Source: Bog-473 sp963817735 (GTDB lineage Bacteria; Actinomycetota; Acidimicrobiia; Acidimicrobiales; RAAP-2). From it: DNA of 64,000 nucleotides. Below are positions 1-8,465 of the stretch, one piece after another. Within the stretch, counting starts at the first letter, position 1, and the number at the start of each line of letters is the position of its first letter. The DNA lies in contig CAWFPP010000005.1 of assembly GCA_963817735.1 (NCBI GenBank), positions 48,906 to 112,905 on the forward strand, in the 5' to 3' direction. Under the pieces are notes generated by a model. It was not told the DNA's origin and searched no databases. It saw only the letters and a program-made list of their open reading frames with translations. A program made the translations under genes and the position numbers.

Positions 1-477
1 CGACCCAAGCTGCTCGTGCTCGACGAACCCACGGTCGGGGTGGACCCCCAGAGCCGCAACGCCATTCTGGAGACGGTCGGGCGGCTCGGCATCGCGGTCC
101 TCTACACCACGCACTACATGGAGGAGGCGGCCAAGCTGTGTGACCGCATCGGCATCATCGATGACGGGCAGCTGATCGCCGAGGGGACGGCCGAGGCGCT
201 CATCGGCACTTACGGCGGCCGGGACAAGGTGCACCTGTCCTGTGACGAGGCCTCGCTCGACGTGCTCTCCGCCGCCTGCCTCGAACTGCACAACGTCCAC
301 AAGGTGCACGAGCACGAGGGCAACCTGGAGCTGACCACCGACCACGGACCGGCCGTGCTCTCCGCCGTGGTCGCTGTGGCCACGAAGCACGGGGTCGACC
401 TCACGGGTGTCGAGGTGCGCACGCCGAATCTCGAGGACGTCTTCTTGAGCCTCACCGGGAAAGAGCTTCGGGATTGA
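1..477 (+). CDS. ABC exporter ATP-binding protein, C-terminal part (cut by window edge)
   Basis: The reading frame is open from base 1, so the Walker A half lies outside the window. The visible part starts at the Walker B segment (LLVLDEP), followed by a D-loop-like GVDP and the switch histidine in TTHYMEE. The tail ending EDVFLSLTGKELRD is typical of ATPases that energise ABC-2 (DrrA/CcmA/NodI-like) exporters. Two ABC-2 permeases follow with overlapping or near-abutting starts, so this is the ATPase of a three-gene exporter operon. Substrate cannot be read from sequence. Confidence 0.9.
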   Translation, partial: RPKLLVLDEPTVGVDPQSRNAILETVGRLGIAVLYTTHYMEEAAKLCDRIGIIDDGQLIAEGTAEALIGTYGGRDKVHLSCDEASLDVLSAACLELHNVHKVHEHEGNLELTTDHGPAVLSAVVAVATKHGVDLTGVEVRTPNLEDVFLSLTGKELRD

Positions 478-1608
478 TCCGCGTCATCGCGTGGAACGAG
501 CTCCACCGCCGGCTGCGCGATCGCTCCGTCCTCATCGGGTGCCTGGCGGCACCGCTCCTCATGGCGGCCGTCCTCGGGTTGTCGTTCGCCGGCGGGGCCA
601 GCGCCACCCCGGTGCACATCGGCGTCGCGGGGGCCTCCCCCAGATGCTGACGGCCGCGCTGGCGGCGAGCCAGCTCCCGGAGAATGTCACGGTCACCACG
701 TTGCCCAGTCAGCAGTCGGTGAAGGATGCCGTGTCGAACGGCACGCTCGACGGCGGGGTGGCGGTCGTGCCGTCGCAGTTGCGCCTGCGCACCTTGCTCG
801 TCCCCATCGTTGACCCGGGAGCGACCCACACACCGGGCTTCGACGTGGTCACCAAGGGAACAGCACCCTTGGGACAGGAGTACGCCGAGTCGGTGGCGGC
901 CGGGATCTCCAGCGTGCTGTACGCCGGCCGGGTGCCCCATCCGGGGGCGACAGAAGCCGCCGATCCCGCGATGGTGGCGATCAACAGCCAGAGCGTGGGT
1001 CACGGTGGCAAGGTCAACCTGAATTTTTCGCGCCCAACATCGCGGTCGTGTTCCTCTTCATCGGGAGCGGTCTCGGTATGCGGTCCTTGCTGATGGAGCG
1101 GTCGGCCGGCACGCTGGCCCGGATCACGGCGGCACCGGTGCGGCCGACCCAGATCGTCTTCGGCAAGCTGCTGGCGATCTTCATCACCGGCATGGCCACC
1201 ATCTTCGTGATCTGGGCGGTGACGACCTACGGCTTCGGCGCCGACTGGGGCAACCCGCTCGGGGTCCTGTTGATGGCGATCGGCGCCACGGCCGCCATGT
1301 GCGGCATCGGGGTCTTCCTTACGTCGCTGGCCAAGACGGAGCAGCAGGCCTTCGGGATCACCCTGCTGGTGGGACTGTTCCTGGCGCTGGTGGGCGGCAA
1401 CCTGCTTCCGTCGGGCTCTCTCCCCGATGCGTTCCAGGTGCTGGCGCTGGGCACCCCGAACGGCTGGGCCCTGGTCGGATTCGGCCGCCTCGACCAACTC
1501 GGCGAGCCGGCGACCAGCATCATCGGTCCCTTCGTGATCCTGCTGATCATCGCGGTGGTTGCCGGCGGCCTGGCCATGATCCGGGTGCGGCGGATGGTGG
1601 AGCCGTGA
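474..1608 (+). CDS. ABC-2 type permease, interrupted by two frameshifts
   Basis: A TTG start at 474 overlaps the upstream stop (TTGA). The protein then runs through three frames: an N-terminal membrane segment from 474, a middle extracytoplasmic part from about 632 to 1020, and a membrane C-terminal part from about 1022 to 1608. The first break fits one missing G in the G run at 629-633 (frames join as VHIGVAG-GLPQMLTAAL). The second fits a missing G near 1021 (joining as VNLE-FFAPNIAVVF). Once joined, the length and the FFAP...RSAGTLARITAAP arrangement are those of an ABC-2 permease. The repairs are simple, so consensus errors are more likely than a dead gene, but that is inference. Confidence 0.8.
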
Positions 1609-1609
1609 C

Positions 1610-2653
1610 GTGATCGCGGTCATCTGGGTGAACCTGCGCCGGGCCATGGGCGACCGCCGGCTGCTCATCATCGGCACGCTCGTGCCCGTGGTGATCATCC
1701 TCATCACGGGGCTGCTCGAGGGCAGCCCGAAGGAGCCGATCGGTCTGTACCACCCGTCGGCGCGTCTGCTGCACCTGGCGCAGACGACGGAGGGGATCAA
1801 GGTGCGGGTGGAGAGCAGCAGGACTGACCTGACCGACGACATCCTGCGGGGGCGCGTGGTGGCGGGGATCGTCCAGCTGCCGGCGCCGGGCAACTCGGTG
1901 AAGGCGGACTTCCTGGTGGAGTCGTCGACCACCGACGCCGTGCAGGCCCGCACCGACGCAGTGGCGCTCATGGACCTGATGGCGGCCGAGGGGTCGAATA
2001 CGAAGTTCACCGACGCCACCCTGCGAGCGACCCCGGTCGAGGCGCCGCTGAGCCCGTTCTGGTATGTGGCGCCGGCCAACCTGGTCTTGTTCATGGGGAT
2101 CGCCGTGCTGGTGCTCTCGGCCGGCATGGTCGAGACGCGACGGCTGGGAGTGCTGCAGCGGCTTTCCGCGGCACCCGTGCACAAGCGCGCCATCGTCTTC
2201 GGTCAGATGGCCAGCATGATGGTCACCGCGGTCACCATGGCGATCGGGCTGATCTTCGTGGGGTATGTACTCTTCCGGGTGCACTGGGGCAATCCCCTGA
2301 GCGTGTTCCTGGTGATCCTGCTGTTGGGGATCAGCGTGGCGGCGCTGGCCGTGATCATCGGGACGTGGTCGCGCTCGCAGGAACAGGCCATCGCTACGGC
2401 TGTGATCGTGGCCATCATCGCCGGGATGCTCGGGGGGTGCGTCTACCAGCTGAGTGCGGTGAGCACGACCGTGAAGGACGTGGGGCACATCGTGCCGCAG
2501 GCGTGGGCCATGGACGCGTTCGTGAAGTTGATTTCGGGTCACGCGTCGTTCAGCGACACGTTGCCCGAGATCGGCGCGTTGGCGGCGTTCGCCGTAGTCC
2601 TGAGCGTGCTGGCGGTCTGGTACTACTCGCGCAAGGTGTTCTCGACGACGTGA
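1610..2653 (+). CDS. ABC-2 type transporter permease
   Basis: This 347-residue protein starts with GTG one base after the previous stop. It has an N-terminal membrane helix (about residues 18-36), a soluble extracytoplasmic part, then about five helices from residue 160 to the end (for example LVLFMGIAVLVLSAGMV). The motif ETRRLGVLQRLSAAP is the cytoplasmic coupling segment of ABC-2 permeases. It probably pairs with the permease at 474-1608 to form a heterodimeric exporter driven by the ATPase at 1-477. It is intact, unlike its partner. Confidence 0.88.
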   Translation: MIAVIWVNLRRAMGDRRLLIIGTLVPVVIILITGLLEGSPKEPIGLYHPSARLLHLAQTTEGIKVRVESSRTDLTDDILRGRVVAGIVQLPAPGNSVKADFLVESSTTDAVQARTDAVALMDLMAAEGSNTKFTDATLRATPVEAPLSPFWYVAPANLVLFMGIAVLVLSAGMVETRRLGVLQRLSAAPVHKRAIVFGQMASMMVTAVTMAIGLIFVGYVLFRVHWGNPLSVFLVILLLGISVAALAVIIGTWSRSQEQAIATAVIVAIIAGMLGGCVYQLSAVSTTVKDVGHIVPQAWAMDAFVKLISGHASFSDTLPEIGALAAFAVVLSVLAVWYYSRKVFSTT

Positions 2654-2666
2654 TGGTGAGCGAGGC

Positions 2667-4109
2667 TCAGCGCAGGTAGCTGCCGATCGCCTCGAGATGG
2701 CGGCGCAGGCGGCGACGGGCGAGCGCAGCGTCTCCGGTGGCCATGGCGTCGGCAATGGCGCCGTGGGCCTTGGACACCTCGAGCGCGGCGACGGCCCGTT
2801 CCTCGTCCGAGACCTCCTCCACCTGGTGCAGGCGCATCAGGCGGATCAGGACGAGAGAGACCAGCTCGAGCGCACGGTTGCCGGCCAGCCCGGCGATGAC
2901 CGCGTGCAGATCGTGGCCGCCGTCTGCGAACTCGTCCAGGCTCAGCTTGTCTTCGTGCTCGAGCGCGCTGTGCAGCTCCGACTCGGCACCGACGTCGTCG
3001 TGGGCCCGGTCGACCGCCAGCTCCACCTGCGCCAGTTCCACTCGGATGCGCAGCTCAATGAGGTCGGCCATGGAGATGTCGCGACGGGCCAGGTAGACCG
3101 CCACCACGTCGCTCACCCCGCGCACACTGGGCGCGCTCACGAACAGCCCGCCGCCGGGGCCACGCCGCATGGTGGCGACCTGATGGTGCTCCAGCAGGCG
3201 GAGCGCCTCGCGGAAGACGGCCCGGCTCGCCCCGTACTTCTCGATCAACATGGCCTGCGACCCGAGCAGCGTCCCCGGCGGCAGATCGTCCACCACCACG
3301 TCCTGCAGGATGGCCCGCGCCACGTCCTCGGCCCGCTTGTTGCTGACGCCGCCGCCGAGAGCCACGCTGCGAGGCAGGAACTGGCGGGAAACCTTGCGGT
3401 TCTGTAGGAAGGCGGACTCGGCCTCGAGGTGGCGGCGCATGCGGCGGCTGGCGGCGTCGGCATCGTGGTCCAACACCGCCTCGATGATGCGGGCGTGGGC
3501 CTGCCGTGATGCCGACAGGGTGCGCTCGCCGAGCGACGAGCCGTCCCGGAAGTAGAGGAAGGCGACCCGGTTGAGGATGTCGACGAAGAGCTCAAGTGCC
3601 GGGTTGCGGGTGAGGGCGGCGAGTCGGGTGTGCAGGGCGCGGTGGTCGCGCCCGCCCGCCGCCTCCAGCGCACGCAGCTCGGCGCCGCCGGTTTCAGTCA
3701 GCCGTTCGGTGGCCAGCTCGGCCGCGATGGCTTCAAGGACGATGCGCGCCTCGAAGACCTCGGTCAGACGGGTGTTGGTCCGGTGCAGGTACAGCACCGC
3801 GGCATCGATGATGGCGTCGACCGTCGGCTCCGTCACGACCAGCCCGCCCCCGGGGCCCCGCCGCATGAAGGCAACTTCTTGGTTCTCGACGAGACGCACC
3901 GCCTCCCGGAAGACGGCCCGGCTGACCCGGTAGCGCTCGATCAGCTCGGTCTGTGAGCCGAGCACCTCGCCGACCGGCCAGCCCCGATCGACGACATCGC
4001 TGAGTATGCGCCGGGCCACGCTGGCGGCAAGCTTCGACTCGGGGTCGGTCGTCGGCGACATGGTGCGGGCCGCCGGGACGACGAGGGTGGCGGAGGAGGC
4101 GGCGGCCAT
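2667..4109 (-). CDS. Tandem-duplicated GntR/FadR-family regulator (two wHTH-FCD units)
   Basis: About 480 residues, twice the usual length of a FadR-subfamily regulator. Two complete units follow each other: wHTH (about 20-85) plus FCD domain (95-235), then wHTH (about 250-315) plus FCD (325-470). Both carry near-identical recognition segments (SRAVFREAVRLVE and SRAVFREALRLLE) and the same wing MRRGPGGGL. I chose ATG 4109 because a TATAAC -10 box (4124-4119) lies just upstream with almost no leader; ATG 4061 is an alternative. It diverges from the P450 at 4156 and probably controls it and itself. A single chain with two DNA-binding units would act as a covalent dimer. Confidence 0.88.
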   Translation of the reverse strand: MAAASSATLVVPAARTMSPTTDPESKLAASVARRILSDVVDRGWPVGEVLGSQTELIERYRVSRAVFREAVRLVENQEVAFMRRGPGGGLVVTEPTVDAIIDAAVLYLHRTNTRLTEVFEARIVLEAIAAELATERLTETGGAELRALEAAGGRDHRALHTRLAALTRNPALELFVDILNRVAFLYFRDGSSLGERTLSASRQAHARIIEAVLDHDADAASRRMRRHLEAESAFLQNRKVSRQFLPRSVALGGGVSNKRAEDVARAILQDVVVDDLPPGTLLGSQAMLIEKYGASRAVFREALRLLEHHQVATMRRGPGGGLFVSAPSVRGVSDVVAVYLARRDISMADLIELRIRVELAQVELAVDRAHDDVGAESELHSALEHEDKLSLDEFADGGHDLHAVIAGLAGNRALELVSLVLIRLMRLHQVEEVSDEERAVAALEVSKAHGAIADAMATGDAALARRRLRRHLEAIGSYLR

Positions 4110-4113
4110 CGAG

Positions 4114-4134
4114 AATAGGTTATACTCAATAGGT
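4114..4134. promoter_or_regulatory. Divergent promoter and possible operator between GntR regulator and P450
   Basis: The heptamer AATAGGT occurs at 4114-4120 and again at 4128-4134. Between the copies, TATACT (4121-4126) can serve as a -10 box for the plus-strand P450 and the overlapping TATAAC (read on the minus strand, 4124-4119) for the regulator. This suggests the two promoters are mutually exclusive or controlled together. No clear -35 box was seen on either side. Confidence 0.45.
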
Positions 4135-4155
4135 GTCAGGAGCCTTGAGGCCCAG

Positions 4156-5391
4156 GTGGAGCGCCCGGTGACCGACACAGTGACGGATCTGGCCGACCCG
4201 GTCATGTTCGCGGATCCGTTCCCACGGTACGCCGAGTTGCGCCGGCGCGGGGCAGTGTCGCCGGCCTACTCCAAGCAGCTGATGGGTGGCGCCGGCTTCA
4301 TGCTCACCCGTCACGAGCACGTGATGCTGCTGCACAACGACGTGCGGTTCTCGAGCGACCCGACGTCCGGCGACTCGGGCTTCATGCTGCGGCACCTGCC
4401 CAAGATGTTCCGCCTCCTGACCAACTCCATGGTCTACAAGGACGACCCGGACCACGCCCGACTGCGTCGCCTGGTCAACAAGGCCTTCACGCCCCGGATG
4501 GTCCAGCAGATGACGGGGGACATCGAGCGGATCGTGGACGGGCTCTTGGACGACCTCGAACGACGCGGCAGCTCGACGGCCGACCTGGTGGCTGACTTCG
4601 CGACGCCGCTGCCGTTGTCGGTGATCTCGACGATGCTCGGCGTGGGGGACGAGGACCGGGACGAGTTCCACGTGTTGACGGAGCGCTTCGTGGCCCGCTT
4701 GGGGAGCGGCTCCGGCTTCGATGCGCTGCGGACGATCCCGACGGCACGGAAGCTCTATGCGGTGCTGGAGCGGTTGGCCGAGCAACGTCGTGCCGTTCCT
4801 GACGACGGGTTGATCTCGGGGTTGTTGGCGGCCAACGAGGACGGCGACTCTCTGAGCGACGACGAGGTCATCGCCATGATCTTCTTGCTGATGCTGGCGG
4901 GGCACGACACGACGGCCAATTTGATCGGCAGCTCGGCGGTGGCGCTCATCGAACACCCCGAGCAGGCGGCCCGTTGGCGGGACGAGCCCGGGCTGACGGC
5001 GACGGCCGTGGAGGAGTTGCTGCGCTTCACGACGCCGGTGCCCTGCGGCACGGCCAGGACCTTGTTGGACTCGGTCTCGATCGAGGGCACCACCATGCCC
5101 AAGGGGTCCAAGGTGATGGGGATGATCATCTCGGCCAACCGGGACGAGGCGGTGTTCGACGAGCCCGATGCGCTCGACCTGGGGCGGGACCCCAACCGGC
5201 ACCTGACGTTCGCCTTCGGCAAGCACTTCTGCCTGGGCAATCAGCTGGCCCGGCTGGAGGGGCAGATCGCCATCAGCGGGCTGGTGCGGCGGTTCCCTTC
5301 GATGCGCCTGGCCGTGTCCCGGGACCGACTCTCGTACAAGCCCGTGCAGGCGTTGCGTGGCTTTCGGGCGCTTCCCGTGACGCTGCAGTAG
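4156..5391 (+). CDS. Cytochrome P450
   Basis: About 411 residues, a normal size for a soluble bacterial P450. The I-helix oxygen-binding motif AGHDTT, the K-helix EELLR (ExxR) and the heme-binding loop FAFGKHFCLG with the thiolate Cys near residue 359 are all present, so the enzyme should be active. It would hydroxylate a hydrophobic substrate using electrons from a ferredoxin; no ferredoxin gene is adjacent. GTG 4156 was chosen because a GAGG ribosome site (4147-4150) precedes it; GTG 4168 is possible. It is transcribed away from the tandem GntR regulator, a likely control partner. Confidence 0.93.
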   Translation: MERPVTDTVTDLADPVMFADPFPRYAELRRRGAVSPAYSKQLMGGAGFMLTRHEHVMLLHNDVRFSSDPTSGDSGFMLRHLPKMFRLLTNSMVYKDDPDHARLRRLVNKAFTPRMVQQMTGDIERIVDGLLDDLERRGSSTADLVADFATPLPLSVISTMLGVGDEDRDEFHVLTERFVARLGSGSGFDALRTIPTARKLYAVLERLAEQRRAVPDDGLISGLLAANEDGDSLSDDEVIAMIFLLMLAGHDTTANLIGSSAVALIEHPEQAARWRDEPGLTATAVEELLRFTTPVPCGTARTLLDSVSIEGTTMPKGSKVMGMIISANRDEAVFDEPDALDLGRDPNRHLTFAFGKHFCLGNQLARLEGQIAISGLVRRFPSMRLAVSRDRLSYKPVQALRGFRALPVTLQ

Positions 5392-5430
5392 CGGGTCGAG
5401 CCCCGCGCCCGCGCCGACTGTTCGGCGCCC

Positions 5431-6009
5431 TTACCAGATGAAGGGCAGCAGTCGTTTGTGGTCCGCCGCGTAGGTGACGTAGCGGTCGCCGAGCTGCAGG
5501 AAGAGCGCCCGCTCCTCCACGCGGATCCGGAAGAGGAGTCCGCAGAACACGCTGGCCGTGAGCCACACGAAGGACCACCAGGAACCGAGGAACAGCCCCG
5601 CCCCCATGACCATGAGAAGCACGGCGGCGTAGCTCGGATGTCGCACGAACCGGTACGGGCCGCTGGTGATCAAGGGCTGGTCGGCGCTCGTCTGGACCTT
5701 GAACGTGAAGTAGCGGCCGAGCGTGCGGAAGCTCCAGAACCGCAGAGCGATGCCGCACCAGAACACGACGAGCCCGACCCAGGCCAGATCCGGATTGATC
5801 CGGCCGGACGAGACGTTGCGGGTGAGCACGATGGCGCCCACGATCCCCACGAGGGCGGCGACGCGGATGTACATACGGCTGCCTTGGTCGGCCAGGGTGG
5901 CTTCGGGTCGTCGGTTCGTCGACTCCCGCAGCTCCACGAGAAGCCACACGACCGCGCTGACAACAAGCAGTAAGCGGGCGGCGGGTGGCGCCGCCGTGAA
6001 GGGATGCAC
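5431..6009 (-). CDS. Isoprenylcysteine carboxyl methyltransferase (ICMT/PEMT)-like membrane protein
   Basis: This 192-residue protein has about four to five membrane helices and the family hallmark TSGPYRFVRHPSYAAVLL followed by VEERALFLQLGDRYVTYA near the C-terminus, where S-adenosylmethionine is bound in this family. Bacterial members methylate unknown small or lipid substrates. GTG 6009 follows the stop of the upstream gene by ten bases, with GGAGG at 6027-6023. It is the last gene of the minus-strand operon starting at 16485. Confidence 0.8.
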   Translation of the reverse strand: MHPFTAAPPAARLLLVVSAVVWLLVELRESTNRRPEATLADQGSRMYIRVAALVGIVGAIVLTRNVSSGRINPDLAWVGLVVFWCGIALRFWSFRTLGRYFTFKVQTSADQPLITSGPYRFVRHPSYAAVLLMVMGAGLFLGSWWSFVWLTASVFCGLLFRIRVEERALFLQLGDRYVTYAADHKRLLPFIW

Positions 6010-6019
6010 GCGAGCGACG

Positions 6020-7051
6020 CTACCTCCGGCGGTTGCGCTCCCATTGGTCGCGGCTGAAATAGCTCTGATCCTCGCCCCAGCCTTCGACTCCGTCGTCCCA
6101 GCGCCAGTGGACCAGGGAGTCACCGCCGTGGCCACGCCAATGTCGGCTCACCGCGTCACCCCGGACCGAGAGGCGACGGTCGAACTCGTCGACCGCCTCC
6201 AACTCGATCGACAGCGGCCATCCGGTGTGCGCGTCGAAGGCGACGCGGCGCTCGCCCGCCAGAATGCGCCCGTATTCGCCGTTCCGGAGCAGAAAGCCGC
6301 AGGCGATGGGCTCCACCTCGGGCCCCGGGATGGCATAGGTGAGCCAGGCTTCGCCCGGGCCGGCGGCGCAGAACGAGTAGCCGACGCCGCCGAACGACCC
6401 CGCCTGGGACGGCTGTCGCGCCGCGTGCTCCCTCGCGCTGGGTTGGCGTTTCGGCCGTCCGAGCGGCCGAGGACCCCACGACCGGTCACGGACCGAATAG
6501 CAGTCGATCGGGATCTCCTCGCCGTGGAGGATCATCGTCCCCGTCACGTGACCGGCCTGATCGAAGTGGGCACCCTTCAAGAAGGGGACGACGCCGTCGG
6601 GATGCAGATTGGGCTTCATGATGGCCTCGAAGACGAGGTCCACTTCGAGCGCGCCGGGGTCGTTGTATTGGACGGCGTAGGTCGTGAGCGACTCGATGAC
6701 CCGGACATGGACACCGTTGGGCCATTCGAAGTCCCGCATGTCTCGCTGCGAACGGGGCGGGAGTTGCAGCCCCGAATATTCGGCCCGATAGGCCAGCTCC
6801 CACGGGTAGGCGGCCCGGTCGTCCCAGACCCAGGCCCCGCCGTTGCAGATGTTGGCGTTCGGTCGGGCCTGGCAGTACGTCCAGCCACCGAGATTGCGCT
6901 CCGGCACGTTCCAGGAGAACCAGCACGTCTCGGTCTCCCACCACCGATCGGTGAGCTCCTCGTCGTGGAAGTCGTCGTCCGCCGGGACGAGCTCGCGGTA
7001 GGTGCGTTCGCGACGCAACTGGTCCAGGTCGACTCCGAAAGCGGTGCTCAT
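6020..7051 (-). CDS. AttH/CrtC-like lipocalin-fold protein (DUF7064/7065 type)
   Basis: This 343-residue soluble protein is rich in Trp, Tyr and Gly with repeated beta-strand patterns, for example WWETETCWFSWNVPE and RDRSWGPRPLGR. The conserved xDRSWGxR motif around residue 190 matches the two-domain hydroxyneurosporene-synthase/AttH-like family seen beside APH-like kinases in actinobacteria. Biochemical function is not established; a hydrophobic ligand-binding or isomerase/hydratase role is plausible. A second, divergent member lies at 18572-19564, again next to an APH-like kinase, which supports a functional link. It sits 13 bases after the kinase gene. Confidence 0.65.
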   Translation of the reverse strand: MSTAFGVDLDQLRRERTYRELVPADDDFHDEELTDRWWETETCWFSWNVPERNLGGWTYCQARPNANICNGGAWVWDDRAAYPWELAYRAEYSGLQLPPRSQRDMRDFEWPNGVHVRVIESLTTYAVQYNDPGALEVDLVFEAIMKPNLHPDGVVPFLKGAHFDQAGHVTGTMILHGEEIPIDCYSVRDRSWGPRPLGRPKRQPSAREHAARQPSQAGSFGGVGYSFCAAGPGEAWLTYAIPGPEVEPIACGFLLRNGEYGRILAGERRVAFDAHTGWPLSIELEAVDEFDRRLSVRGDAVSRHWRGHGGDSLVHWRWDDGVEGWGEDQSYFSRDQWERNRRR

Positions 7052-7064
7052 CTGGTCGCCGTGC

Positions 7065-8465
7065 TCATCGGAGCGGTGGCCAGTGCCGGTCGGCGAGCGC
7101 GCCCATGGACGGACGCGCCAGTTCGGTCTCGCGGGCGACCCGGCGCCAGAGCGTGAGGATGTAGTCCTCCTCGGATACGCTTCCCGCCGCCACCGCCGCG
7201 GCGGCGTCCGCCCGGCCGGCCCTCACCGAGTCGGGGCGCCGGCCGAGCAGCTTCTCCAAGTCCTGCAGCTCGCACTCCTCGTAGGAGGGGCCGTACGTGT
7301 CGACGCGGGCGAGGTACTTCACGATGCGGGCGACACCCTTCCCGCGCGCCTGTGCCAGCGGATCCGTCGTGCGTGGGACGATGACGTCGCGCAACTGTGT
7401 GAGCACGGCGTCGTACATCCAGTCGCTGTCACGTCCTTCCCGGGGCTGGGGCGTCTCGGCCGGCGTCAGCTCCAAGCCATTGGCCGCAGCCAGCGCCTCG
7501 AGCCACAGTCGCCGGTGGAGGACCTGGTAGATGAATCCGTTGCCGACGTCGCTCCCGCCACCGCCACCGCCACCGTTGCCACGCCCGTCCCCGTCTTCGG
7601 GTCCCCGGTGGCCCATGACCTGCAGCTTGGTCTCGGCCATCACTTGGTAATAGCGGACCCTGGTCTCGTCCACCACGTTGCCCGACAGTGCCTCGTACTC
7701 ACGCAGCCGCGTCGGGAAGTCGGTGAAGGGTTCTTGCGTCGCCCGCAGGGAGAGCCACGCGATGTCGTCCATGGGGTCGCCCAGGTGGGCCAGCTCCCAG
7801 TCGACGACAGCGGTCACCTTCCCCCCGAGATACATGAAGTTCCCCGGGCCTGTGTCCCCCTGGACCAACACGGGCGGACCGTCGTAGGGAGGAATGTGGT
7901 CCCGCAGCCAGCGCAACGAGAAGAGGAGGGCCGGATCAGGGGTCCCGCCACGCGCCGTCAGCACTCGGTCCCACTCGTCGAGCTCGGCCAGGACGGCTTC
8001 GGCGATGGAGTCGACGGCAGGAAACAAGGGGAGGTCGAGCGCCGCCGCGTCGAGCGAGTGCAGCGCCGCCAGCTTCGTCATGAAGTCCCGCGCCGTCGCC
8101 TCCCGCTCGTCCGGGTCGCTGATGCGGGAGAACCAGTTCCCCCCCTGCACCCGCTCCGACAACATGGCTTGGTGCACCGGGTGCACGCCGAGCACGCGAG
8201 GCACCGGTACAGGCCCGTCCTGCAGGGCCAGATACACGGTCGCCTCGCGGTGCAGCGTCCACGGATCCTTCGTCCGCTCAGGGTCGGAGCGGTCGTAGCG
8301 CAGGAACAGCGGCATCACCGCATCGTCGGCGCCTTCGACGTCGATGAACCATGCCTCCTTGCGGGCGCCGCCCGGCATGCGGTCGGCCGACAACAGCCGG
8401 CCCCCGCCAACCGATTCGATCCACGAGACGAGGTCGCCGGGCAGCCCGACGGCGCCGTCGTTCAC
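7065..8465 (-). CDS. APH-family phosphotransferase (ACAD10/FadE36-like kinase)
   Basis: About 466 residues with a protein-kinase-like fold. The catalytic loop reads VLVQGDTGPGNFMY (the HxDxxxxN Brenner motif with Gln-Gly before Asp) and the metal-binding Asp sits in VVDWELAHLGDP. Members of this branch occur in acyl-CoA catabolic clusters and are thought to phosphorylate hydroxyacyl intermediates rather than aminoglycosides. A C-terminal extension of about 130 residues follows, including a Gly-rich linker (about residue 285). GTG 8465 overlaps the ligase stop by four bases (GTGA), so translation is probably coupled. Confidence 0.85.
   Translation of the reverse strand: MNDGAVGLPGDLVSWIESVGGGRLLSADRMPGGARKEAWFIDVEGADDAVMPLFLRYDRSDPERTKDPWTLHREATVYLALQDGPVPVPRVLGVHPVHQAMLSERVQGGNWFSRISDPDEREATARDFMTKLAALHSLDAAALDLPLFPAVDSIAEAVLAELDEWDRVLTARGGTPDPALLFSLRWLRDHIPPYDGPPVLVQGDTGPGNFMYLGGKVTAVVDWELAHLGDPMDDIAWLSLRATQEPFTDFPTRLREYEALSGNVVDETRVRYYQVMAETKLQVMGHRGPEDGDGRGNGGGGGGGSDVGNGFIYQVLHRRLWLEALAAANGLELTPAETPQPREGRDSDWMYDAVLTQLRDVIVPRTTDPLAQARGKGVARIVKYLARVDTYGPSYEECELQDLEKLLGRRPDSVRAGRADAAAAVAAGSVSEEDYILTLWRRVARETELARPSMGALADRHWPPLR

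Noticed and set aside
7065..8465. Aminoglycoside resistance from the APH-type fold
   Set aside because: The sequence and CoA-pathway context match the ACAD10/FadE36-like branch, not resistance enzymes; the same applies to 19572-21078.
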